DNA from: an uncultured Selenomonadales bacterium | GTDB taxonomy: Bacteria; Bacillota; Negativicutes; Selenomonadales; Selenomonadaceae | DNA: 5,213 bases | Direction of reading: 5' to 3' | Assembly: GCA_946547205.1 (NCBI GenBank) | Contig: CAMNPA010000117.1 | Coordinates: forward strand, 1-5,213 | Shown: positions 1 through 5,213 of the stretch, piece by piece | Layout: every line of letters starts with the position of its first letter | Numbering within the stretch: position 1 is the first letter of the stretch | Program-made: the position numbers and the translations under genes | The notes under the pieces: generated by a model | Seen by the model: only the letters and a program-made list of their open reading frames with translations | The model's database searches: none | What the model was told of the DNA's origin: nothing

Positions 1-736
1 TGATTTTGTAGACTTCGTTAATCAAATCCCAGTAGAAAATTCCGCTGCCGCCGAGTGGATCCGCGCCGACTTTCAAGCCGCTGTTAATGACCGCGTCCAT
101 ATCGATAACTCTGCCGAGAGCCTCGACGTAAGGGCGCATGTAGTCCATGAAGTGCACGTTGTCCATTTTAACGGCTTTCTCGAACGGAACGCGCTTAACA
201 ACTTTGTCGACGCCTTGAGCAATAATTTCGTTCGCGCGATTCTGAATGATTTTGGTCGTCTCTGCAGAAGCCGGACCGCCGGTCGTCGGGTCGTATTTGA
301 TGCCGCCGTCAGTCGGAGGATTGTGCGAAGGCGTAATAACGATACCGTCAGCCTGTTTAGCCTCTTTGCGTTCGTAGTTGTGCGCGAGAATGATTCTGCT
401 AACGACGGGCGTCGGAACAGGTTTGAAGTCTTCCTGCAGAATGATGTCGACACCGTTTGCCGCCAAAACTTCAACGCAAGAACGAAGTGCCGGCTCGGAA
501 AGTGCGTGAGTGTCTGCGCCGATGTACAACGGACCTTGAATCTTTTCGGCGGTGCGATATTCGTAAACCGCCTGCGCAATGGCAAGAATGTGCTGTTCGT
601 TGAAGCTGCGAAGTTTGGAGCTGCCGCGATGTCCGCTTGTGCCGAATGCAACGCCCTGCGTCTTATTTTCCGGATCCGGCGCGAGAGTGTAGTAATCGCT
701 TATCAAGGACGGAAGGTTGACAACGTTTTTACTCAT
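1..736 (-). CDS. pgm: Phosphoglucomutase (alpha-D-glucose phosphate-specific, E. coli Pgm type), N-terminal part, truncated by window edge
   Basis: Interconverts glucose 1-phosphate and glucose 6-phosphate in the cytoplasm, feeding UDP-glucose and surface glycan synthesis. Reading the minus strand from the ATG at 736-734 gives 245 open codons up to the window edge, beginning MSKNVVNLPSLISDYY. Visible family motifs are FGTSGHRGS (residues 31-39, phosphate/substrate loop), FNEQHILAIAQA (45-56), DTHALSEPAL (75-84), the catalytic loop GIVITPSHNPP (131-141, with phosphoserine S137) and DPLGGSG (226-232). These closely match E. coli Pgm (546 aa) as I remember it, so roughly the first 45% is present. 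The start is supported by AAAGGAGG seven bases upstream. It is the last gene of the minus-strand cluster, 60 bases after the small secreted-protein gene. Nothing in the visible part looks broken; the C-terminal phosphate-binding domain lies outside. Family assignment is very secure; strict glucose specificity is inferred from the Pgm-like sequence. Confidence 0.95.
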   Translation of the reverse strand, partial: MSKNVVNLPSLISDYYTLAPDPENKTQGVAFGTSGHRGSSKLRSFNEQHILAIAQAVYEYRTAEKIQGPLYIGADTHALSEPALRSCVEVLAANGVDIILQEDFKPVPTPVVSRIILAHNYERKEAKQADGIVITPSHNPPTDGGIKYDPTTGGPASAETTKIIQNRANEIIAQGVDKVVKRVPFEKAVKMDNVHFMDYMRPYVEALGRVIDMDAVINSGLKVGADPLGGSGIFYWDLINEVYKI

Positions 737-743
737 AATGAGT

Positions 744-751
744 CCTCCTTT
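744..751 (-). promoter_or_regulatory. Ribosome binding site of pgm
   Basis: The minus strand reads AAAGGAGG, a near-consensus Shine-Dalgarno sequence, ending seven bases before the ATG at 736. It fixes the pgm start and is the strongest ribosome binding site in the window, which suggests that pgm is translated more strongly than the genes before it. Confidence 0.85.
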
Positions 752-772
752 GATTAAAGAAATTTATCGCCA

Positions 773-787
773 CGCTCAATTAGAGCG
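773..787 (-). other. Small hairpin in the gap before pgm
   Basis: The minus strand reads CGCTC-TAATT-GAGCG, a perfect five-base-pair stem with a five-base loop. It sits 9 bases after the stop of the secreted-protein gene and about 36 bases before the pgm start. It is followed by GTGGCGATAAATTTC, not a run of T, so it does not look like an intrinsic terminator. It may be an mRNA processing or stability element, or chance. Confidence 0.3.
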
Positions 788-796
788 ACTTCGACG

Positions 797-1117
797 TTAA
801 ATGACGGCGTTGCAAACGTTCAATTCAACCGGCGTGTAACCTGAAACTCTGTCGCTGTAGCCGTCGGAATTCTCGAAATAATACGCGCCGTTTGACAGCC
901 AAAATCTGTAGTTGATGTAATACGGTCTGCCGGAAGGATAGCAAACGACTGTACAACGAAAGCCGCCGTAATATTTGCTGATGGTCTCGGTCATCAAGTA
1001 GCCGCGAAGTCCGCTTGCCGGAAAAACTCCGCAGTCGTAGTTGTAAGCTTGAGCAGAATGATTTTGCCCGATCATCAAGGCGAACGTCAGAATTATTACC
1101 GCGAGAAACTTTCGCAT
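797..1117 (-). CDS. Small secreted tyrosine-rich protein with four cysteines, unknown function
   Basis: A 106-residue protein I do not recognise. It starts MRKFLAVIILTFALMIG, a positively charged N-terminus plus hydrophobic core, followed by an Ala-X-Ala cleavage site (SAQA, residues 21-24). This is a textbook Sec signal peptide with mature protein predicted from Y25. The mature part, about 82 residues, contains 13 tyrosines and four cysteines (C29, C55, C59, C102), enough for two disulphides, and has the alternating polar/aromatic look of a small beta-rich domain (for example PYYINYRFWLSNGAYYF, 65-81). There is no lipobox, transmembrane anchor or sortase motif. The ATG at 1117-1115 follows AGGAG at 1132-1128, and the gene begins 15 bases after the stop of ATP-grasp copy B, so it is almost certainly co-transcribed with it. 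A role at the cell surface alongside a polysaccharide is inferred only from context. The gene itself is well supported by signal peptide, ribosome site and spacing. Confidence 0.85.
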   Translation of the reverse strand: MRKFLAVIILTFALMIGQNHSAQAYNYDCGVFPASGLRGYLMTETISKYYGGFRCTVVCYPSGRPYYINYRFWLSNGAYYFENSDGYSDRVSGYTPVELNVCNAVI

Positions 1118-1127
1118 TTCAACTCGT

Positions 1128-1132
1128 CTCCT
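1128..1132 (-). promoter_or_regulatory. Ribosome binding site of the small secreted-protein gene, abutting the upstream stop codon
   Basis: The minus strand reads TGA-AGGAG-ACGAGTTGAA-ATG: the Shine-Dalgarno begins on the base right after the stop of copy B (TGA, 1135-1133) and lies ten bases before the ATG. Ribosomes finishing copy B would cover this site, consistent with coupled translation. Confidence 0.75.
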
Positions 1133-2890
1133 TCAATCGTCGGAAATTTTTCGGAAGTCGTAAAGAGTCACGGCTTTATTGTCGGTCGGATATTGTTCGG
1201 CTAATTGGAAATTGTTCTGCTCCATGGTCTTAATCAAAAATTCTTCCGTGAAGTCGGTCAAGAAAGGATTTTTCCAGCGGAAGTCGCTTATCATTTCTTG
1301 CCTGTTTATCGGTCGGCAAATCATCAAGACCTGCTGTTGAGCGGCGTTGCACATGTTCGCCAAAAATTGCGGGAGATTTTCCACATACTCGGCGGTAAAC
1401 GCGCAAAGGCACGTATCAACTTTTATATCGGGAAAATCTTCGTTGAAGTCGCAGGCAATAACTTCGTCATCGTGCGCTTTGAAGTCAACGGGATAATACT
1501 CGATGTTTTCGGCGCAAAGTGACTTAACAAATTTGTCTTTCCTGCAGCCGACATCCATCAAGCTCGTGCAGTCGAGAATCAACTTCATCATTGCGAACTG
1601 AAGCCTTTCTTCCACACGTGAGCTGCAAGGATCGTAGGAAGATTCAAAGTTTTTCAGGTTATTGAAGCGGTAACCGATAAGCCGCATCTGCTCAACTTTG
1701 TAGTTGCGCAATTCGTCAATGAACGGTTTAAAAAGATGACGTCTGCCCGTATTGTCCGGCACTTGATAAGTATTCACGCCGGGCACATTTCCGTTTGCCT
1801 CAACAAGTACGGCGTCGCCTTCAGTGTTTATGGCAATGTCCCAAGCTATGCGGCGCAAATGCGGCAACATTCTCGCCATCTCCGTGACGGCAGAACGAAC
1901 TTTTTCCCACGAAGGATATTGAAAGCCTTTGAACGTCTTGCCGGTATCGGGATGTTTTTCCGCGCGCTCATGGAATTCGTTCACCGCATCGGAAATGATT
2001 ATTCCTGTTTTGGAATCGATGACAACGGAATAGCCGCCGCCGCCGAAATTGTCAACGACTTTGCCGACTCTGCCGAACCTGCCGCTCGTCGTCACAATGT
2101 GAACCACGCCGTGAATGTCGAGAATGGTATTGACGCGAATCGTGTTGACGGTGTCGGGACAAAACGCGCTAATTTCTTCGTGCTGAACGATGAGTTCTTC
2201 CAAAAGCCGACGTTTGCCTTTGAGCTTGTTAAAAAGTTTCTCAACGTTTTTATCAGGAGTTACATTGACGATTTTTGCGCCGACGCCAAAACTTGAAGCA
2301 ATCGGCTTGGAAAAGAATCGCGGATGCTTTTCGACAAAGGCTTGAAACTCTTCAAAAGTGCATTTGCGCATACTAAGCCAGTCTCTGTGAAGATAATCGC
2401 AGAAAAGTTCATTCGTCTGCGATTTGTCATTTGCCAACGTCACGTAAAGATAATCGTTGCAAACAAAGCGAATCATATTGTTATAGCCGTCCGTGACAAA
2501 GCCGCGCCGTCCCAAATAAGATTTTTTGTAGAACTCAAAGTCAAAGTAATTGCTTGCAGATATGCTCGGTTGTTTCAGTTTAAACAACACATAATCGCAA
2601 AAGTAAATATTCAAATCCGTTTTAGTTTGTTTGAGCGGCTTTTGAGCAGAAAATTTTTTTTGAAAAGAGCCATAAGCTTTTTCAAACTTTTCATCTGTCC
2701 AGTTGCACGCAGAACATATTTTTCTTTTCATCGCCGCATCGAATTCAAAATCATCACCCAAATAATCGCTCGGCACGTGCTCATCGGAAAGTTGAAGTTC
2801 CTTCAAGACTTTGAGCGGGAATTTCAGCCCCAAGAATTGACACGCCTTGAAGACGCCTTCCGATAAGCCGTAAAAATTTTTAGTCGCCAT
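1133..2890 (-). CDS. ATP-grasp / methyltransferase-like fusion protein, copy B (surface polysaccharide-associated)
   Basis: A 585-residue, probably cytoplasmic protein without signal peptide or membrane segment. Residues 1-170 form an N-terminal region of unknown function ending in LHRDW (167-171). Residues about 175-390 resemble the sugar-transfer associated ATP-grasp family: FVEKHPRFFSKP (185-196, nucleotide-binding K195), LLEELIVQH (229-237), DTVNTIRV (246-253), RFGRVGKVVDNFGGGG (271-286), HPDTGKTFKGFQYP (313-326), WD (350-351) and VEANGNVPG (363-371), with E364 and N366 as likely metal ligands. Residues about 425-585 resemble a class I methyltransferase: LMDVGCRKDK (444-453), YYPVDF (465-470, acidic D469), ACDFNEDFP (479-487). 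The glycine loop is degenerate, so methyl transfer is uncertain. It is a tandem paralogue of copy A, starting 12 bases after its stop. Such ATP-grasp enzymes are predicted to form an amide or similar linkage during glycan decoration; the substrate is unknown. Fold assignment is confident, function is not. Confidence 0.88.
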   Translation of the reverse strand: MATKNFYGLSEGVFKACQFLGLKFPLKVLKELQLSDEHVPSDYLGDDFEFDAAMKRKICSACNWTDEKFEKAYGSFQKKFSAQKPLKQTKTDLNIYFCDYVLFKLKQPSISASNYFDFEFYKKSYLGRRGFVTDGYNNMIRFVCNDYLYVTLANDKSQTNELFCDYLHRDWLSMRKCTFEEFQAFVEKHPRFFSKPIASSFGVGAKIVNVTPDKNVEKLFNKLKGKRRLLEELIVQHEEISAFCPDTVNTIRVNTILDIHGVVHIVTTSGRFGRVGKVVDNFGGGGYSVVIDSKTGIIISDAVNEFHERAEKHPDTGKTFKGFQYPSWEKVRSAVTEMARMLPHLRRIAWDIAINTEGDAVLVEANGNVPGVNTYQVPDNTGRRHLFKPFIDELRNYKVEQMRLIGYRFNNLKNFESSYDPCSSRVEERLQFAMMKLILDCTSLMDVGCRKDKFVKSLCAENIEYYPVDFKAHDDEVIACDFNEDFPDIKVDTCLCAFTAEYVENLPQFLANMCNAAQQQVLMICRPINRQEMISDFRWKNPFLTDFTEEFLIKTMEQNNFQLAEQYPTDNKAVTLYDFRKISDD

Positions 2891-2894
2891 TAAA

Positions 2895-2900
2895 CCACCT
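2895..2900 (-). promoter_or_regulatory. Ribosome binding site of copy B
   Basis: The minus strand reads AGGTGG four bases before the ATG at 2890 and two bases after the TGA of copy A (2905-2903). It has one mismatch to AGGAGG and short spacing. The start is also supported by alignment with copy A, in which KNFYGLSEGVF begins at residue 5 (residue 4 here). Confidence 0.65.
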
Positions 2901-2902
2901 GT

Positions 2903-4654
2903 TCATTTGCTAATTTTTCTGAAGTCGTAGAGAATAACCGATTTATCGCCACTCGGATAGCGTTTATCCAATCGGAATTTGTTTTTCGCCATGGTCTTAA
3001 TCAAAAATTCTTCCGTGAAGTCGGTCAAGAACGGATTGCGCCATCTGAATTCAATATCGCGTTCCTTATCAACAGGACGGCAAATCATCAGAATCTGCTT
3101 TTGCGCGGCGTTGCACATGTTCGCCAAAAATTTCGGAAGACGTTCCGCAAACTCGGCGGTGAAGGCGCAAAGGCACGCATCGGCTTTTATGTCGGGAAAG
3201 TCCGCGTTGAAGTCGCAGGCGATAATCTCGGCGTCGTGCGCTTTGAAGTCGACGGGAAAATATTTCACGCCTTCGGAACAAATCGATTTGACGAGCTTAG
3301 AATTTCTGCAGCCAACGTCCATTAAACTTGAGCAATCGGGAATTAACTTATCAATCGCAAATTTCAATCGGGAGCCGGTGCGCAACGGAGTTTTGTAAGC
3401 TGAATCGAAATCTCTCAAGTTGTTTTCTCGATAGCCCAAAATGCGCATGTGTTCTTCTGTGTATTGCTTAAATTCTTCGACCACCGATTGATAGAGATGT
3501 TTTCTGCCCGTGCTGTCCGGTGCTTGCAAAGCGTCTACGCCCGGATTTTCTGCGTTCGCTTCAATCAGAACAATTTCTTCCTTGTCATTAATGGTAATGT
3601 CCCAACCGACGTAACGTATTCGCGGCAACAACTTCGCCGTTTCCGTGACGGTCGCCCGAATTTTTTCCCAGCAAGGATATTGAAAGCCTTTGAAAGTTTT
3701 GCCGGTATCGGGATGCTTTTGGGCGCGTTCATGAACTCTGTTAATGCCGTCCGATGTAATTAGCCCGGTTTGCGGATCCACAATGACGGAATAGCCGCCG
3801 CTGTGGAAATTGTCAGCCACATTTCCCATTCTGCCAAATCTGCCTATTCCCGCCAAAATGTTAACCGTGTTGTGATGATCAAGCAAAGTATACAATCGGA
3901 CAGTATTTACCGTGTCGGAACAAAACGCGCTCAAAGACTCGTGTTGAGTGACAATCTCTTCCAAAACACGATTCTGCGATTTAAGGCTTGCAAAAAGATC
4001 GTCAAGATTTTGGTCGGGCGAGATTTGAATAATTTTGGCACCGAGTCCGCCTGTTCCGGTCAGTAACTTTGAAAAGAAACGCGAATGCTTTTCAACAAAG
4101 GCTTTGAAGTCCTCAAAAGAACATTTGCGCGGATTAATCCAATCTCTGTGCAGAAATTTGGCAAAAAGAGCGTTCGTCGTGGATTTGTCTTGCGTCAAAA
4201 ATAAAGCTTCGTATTCATTGCACATCGTAACTATCGAGCGGATGTACCTGTACACCAAAAACGTGCGCCGCTCTTCAAAAGTTTTGTTATAAAATTCAAA
4301 GTCAATGTAATTGCCATAGTAAGCACCGAGTTGCTTGTTGACAAACAACACGAAGTCGCAGAAATAAATATTTAAATCCGTTTTGGTTTTTTTGAGCGGC
4401 TTCTGCCCGGCAAATCTTTTGGCGAAAAGTTCGTATTGCTCGTTGAGTTTTTTTATAGACCATTTTCTCGCAGAGCACAATTTTTTCTTCGTTGTCGCGT
4501 CCAATTCAAAGTCGTCGCCAAAATAATCGGATGGCATGTGCTCATTGGAACTTTGAAGTTCTTTCGGGACTTCGGACGGAAATTTCAGCCCTAAGAATTG
4601 GCACGCCTTGAAGACGCCTTCCGATAAGCCGTAGAAATTTTTTTCAAGCTCCAT
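2903..4654 (-). CDS. ATP-grasp / methyltransferase-like fusion protein, copy A (surface polysaccharide-associated)
   Basis: A 583-residue, probably cytoplasmic protein collinear over its whole length with copy B. The N-terminal region (1-170) shares KNFYGLSEGVFKACQFLG with it, then diverges sharply between about residues 104 and 165. The ATP-grasp part (about 175-390) shows FVEKHSRFFSKL (186-197), a glycine-rich GTGGLGAKI (200-208), LEEIVTQH (231-238), DTVNTVRL (247-254), RFGRMGNVADNFHSGG (272-287), HPDTGKTFKGFQYP (314-327), GWD (350-352) and IEANAENPG (364-372) with E365 and N367 as predicted metal ligands. The C-terminal methyltransferase-like part has LMDVGCRNSK (444-453), YFPVDF (465-470), ACDFNADFP (479-487) and ends NPFLTDFTEEF (540-550) plus a short tail. 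Unlike copy B it has Leu instead of Pro after the nucleotide-binding Lys (K196). It follows the phosphomannomutase gene by 11 bases, which ties it to mannose-containing or related surface glycan synthesis. The actual substrate is unknown. Confidence 0.88.
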   Translation of the reverse strand: MELEKNFYGLSEGVFKACQFLGLKFPSEVPKELQSSNEHMPSDYFGDDFELDATTKKKLCSARKWSIKKLNEQYELFAKRFAGQKPLKKTKTDLNIYFCDFVLFVNKQLGAYYGNYIDFEFYNKTFEERRTFLVYRYIRSIVTMCNEYEALFLTQDKSTTNALFAKFLHRDWINPRKCSFEDFKAFVEKHSRFFSKLLTGTGGLGAKIIQISPDQNLDDLFASLKSQNRVLEEIVTQHESLSAFCSDTVNTVRLYTLLDHHNTVNILAGIGRFGRMGNVADNFHSGGYSVIVDPQTGLITSDGINRVHERAQKHPDTGKTFKGFQYPCWEKIRATVTETAKLLPRIRYVGWDITINDKEEIVLIEANAENPGVDALQAPDSTGRKHLYQSVVEEFKQYTEEHMRILGYRENNLRDFDSAYKTPLRTGSRLKFAIDKLIPDCSSLMDVGCRNSKLVKSICSEGVKYFPVDFKAHDAEIIACDFNADFPDIKADACLCAFTAEFAERLPKFLANMCNAAQKQILMICRPVDKERDIEFRWRNPFLTDFTEEFLIKTMAKNKFRLDKRYPSGDKSVILYDFRKISK

Positions 4655-4659
4655 TTGAT

Positions 4660-4664
4660 CTACC
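4660..4664 (-). promoter_or_regulatory. Weak ribosome binding site of copy A
   Basis: The 11 bases between the phosphomannomutase stop and the copy A ATG read CGGTAGATCAA, offering only GGTAG as a poor Shine-Dalgarno match five bases before the start. Translation may depend on ribosomes arriving from the phosphomannomutase gene. The start itself is supported by the match of both copies from residue 4 or 5 onward. Confidence 0.4.
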
Positions 4665-4665
4665 G

Positions 4666-5213
4666 TTATAAGCCGCGAATTATCGCAAGCAACTCGTCGC
4701 GCTTAGTTTCCATTAAAGCTTTGTCGCCGCGTGATTCGACGTTCAAGCGAATGTAAGGTTCCGTTTGTGAGCCGCGAAGATTGAAACGCCACGTCGGGAA
4801 GTCGACGCTCAAGCCGTCAACGTGATTAACTTTGCCCGTCGCTCCGTAAATTTTTTCAATGTGCGCCATAATCTCTTTGACCTTGTCGACGCCGCTGACC
4901 TTTGTATTAATCTCACCGCTGACAGGATATTTCGCAAGCCGCTCCGCCATCAACTGCGACAAAGTTTCATCGGTCTTGCTCAAAAGTTCGAGAATCAAAA
5001 GCCAAGGAATCATGCCGCTGTCACAATAATAAAAATCGCGGAAATAGTGATGAGACGCCATTTCGCCGCCGTAAACCGCATTTTCCGCACGCAAAGTGTC
5101 TTTCATGTAATTATGCCCGGAACGACACATAATCGGTGTGCCGCCGAGACTTTCGGCAATGTCAATCGTGTTCCAAATGGCGCGCGGGTCGTGAATGATT
5201 TTTTCGCCGCGAT
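4666..5213 (-). CDS. manB: Phosphomannomutase (ManB/CpsG type), C-terminal part, truncated by window edge
   Basis: Interconverts mannose 6-phosphate and mannose 1-phosphate, the precursor of GDP-mannose for surface polysaccharides; some relatives also act on glucose phosphates. The reading frame is open to the window edge, giving 181 residues that begin RGEKIIHDPRAIWNT and end at TAA (4668-4666). Visible motifs are the substrate-binding loop YGGEMASHHYFRDF (fragment residues 47-60), CDSGMIPWLL (63-72), SGEINTK (98-104) and the phosphate-binding loop RFNLRGSQTEP (142-152), followed by RLNVESRGD (155-163). These match the end of E. coli CpsG/ManB (456 aa) closely, so roughly the last 40% is present. 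The ATG at 5130 is internal and not the start, because the family match (HDPRAIWNTIDIAE) continues upstream of it. It is first in the visible cluster and 11 bases upstream of copy A. Family assignment is very secure; mannose rather than dual mannose/glucose specificity is inferred. Confidence 0.93.
   Translation of the reverse strand, partial: RGEKIIHDPRAIWNTIDIAESLGGTPIMCRSGHNYMKDTLRAENAVYGGEMASHHYFRDFYYCDSGMIPWLLILELLSKTDETLSQLMAERLAKYPVSGEINTKVSGVDKVKEIMAHIEKIYGATGKVNHVDGLSVDFPTWRFNLRGSQTEPYIRLNVESRGDKALMETKRDELLAIIRGL

Larger units (their letters stand above)
1133..4654 (-). repeat. Tandem gene duplication of about 1.76 kb
   Basis: The two ATP-grasp fusion genes are direct tandem copies offset by 1761 bases at their 5' ends and 1767 bases at their 3' ends. 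Protein identity is well over half by eye. Exact DNA matches include 32 bases near the 5' ends (2841-2872 versus 4602-4633), 22 bases in the ATP-grasp core (1912-1933 versus 3673-3694, encoding FKGFQYP) and 43 bases near the 3' ends (1222-1264 versus 2989-3031). Between these blocks, stretches are strongly diverged, notably the codons for residues 104-165. Confidence 0.93.

Noticed and set aside
73..651. Minus-strand open frame of 192 codons inside the pgm region
   Set aside because: It is in a different frame from pgm on the same strand, and its Arg/Thr/Ser-rich translation is typical of a frame-shifted shadow. The true frame starts at 736 and is open to the window edge.
152..757. Plus-strand open frame of 201 codons opposite pgm
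   Set aside because: It lies antisense to a phosphoglucomutase reading frame that shows all expected motifs. Its translation is Arg/Asn/Val-rich without recognisable domains and it has no ribosome site; it is a shadow of the real gene.
773..787. Intrinsic terminator between the secreted-protein gene and pgm
   Set aside because: The stem has only five base pairs and no U-tract follows on the minus strand, so efficient termination is unlikely.
737..796. Independent promoter for pgm, with TTGAGC as a possible -35
   Set aside because: The hexamer 17 bases downstream (TAATCA) is a poor -10 and would place the transcript start at the Shine-Dalgarno itself. Read-through from upstream is simpler.
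1736..2866. Plus-strand open frames of about 180 codons opposite copy B (1736-2296 and 2324-2866)
   Set aside because: Both are antisense to the conserved ATP-grasp and N-terminal regions of copy B, and the sense proteins carry the family motifs. No start signals support the antisense frames.
797..2890. Graspetide-like RiPP system with the 106-residue protein as ATP-grasp substrate
   Set aside because: The small protein has a Sec signal peptide and a folded, disulphide-capable mature part with no repeated Thr/Glu/Asp/Lys core. The ATP-grasp resembles the sugar-transfer type, not the MvdC/MvdD-like peptide cyclases.
4666..5130. Starting the phosphomannomutase at the ATG at 5130 as a 154-residue gene
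   Set aside because: The frame continues upstream to the window edge and the upstream residues (GEKIIHDPRAIWNTIDIAE) match the phosphomannomutase family, so this ATG is internal.

Overview
The window is a compact, one-directional bacterial gene cluster. All five genes lie on the minus strand, so transcription runs from base 5213 towards base 1. Good Shine-Dalgarno sites, gaps of 11 to 60 bases and moderate GC fit a bacterium. The look of the genes (E. coli-like sugar phosphomutases next to surface-polysaccharide ATP-grasp/methyltransferase paralogues) suggests a Negativicutes/Selenomonadales relative. That placement is a weak inference from family memory, not a demonstrated assignment.

In transcription order the layout is: (1) the C-terminal 181 residues of a phosphomannomutase of the ManB/CpsG type (5213-4666, cut by the window edge); (2) ATP-grasp/methyltransferase-like fusion copy A (4654-2903, 583 aa); (3) copy B, its tandem paralogue (2890-1133, 585 aa); (4) a small secreted, tyrosine-rich, four-cysteine protein (1117-797, 106 aa); (5) the N-terminal 245 residues of a phosphoglucomutase of the E. 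coli Pgm type (736-1, cut by the window edge). The gaps are 11, 12, 15 and 60 bases. No convincing terminator or promoter lies between the genes, so a single operon is the simplest reading. pgm, behind the longest gap and a small hairpin, could be partly independent.

Functionally, the two flanking mutases interconvert hexose 6-phosphates and 1-phosphates (Man-1-P and Glc-1-P), the entry points to GDP-mannose and UDP-glucose. The two fusion proteins carry an ATP-grasp domain resembling the 'sugar-transfer associated' family, followed by a Rossmann methyltransferase-like domain. The locus therefore looks like supply plus decoration of a cell-surface polysaccharide, with a small exported protein of unknown role. 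The most noteworthy element is the tandem pair of two-domain proteins. Both keep the ATP-grasp metal-ligand residues, both have a degenerate SAM-binding loop, and they share near-identical DNA blocks separated by strongly diverged stretches. No RNA genes, CRISPR arrays or mobile elements were seen, and no stretch over 300 bases lacks a gene.
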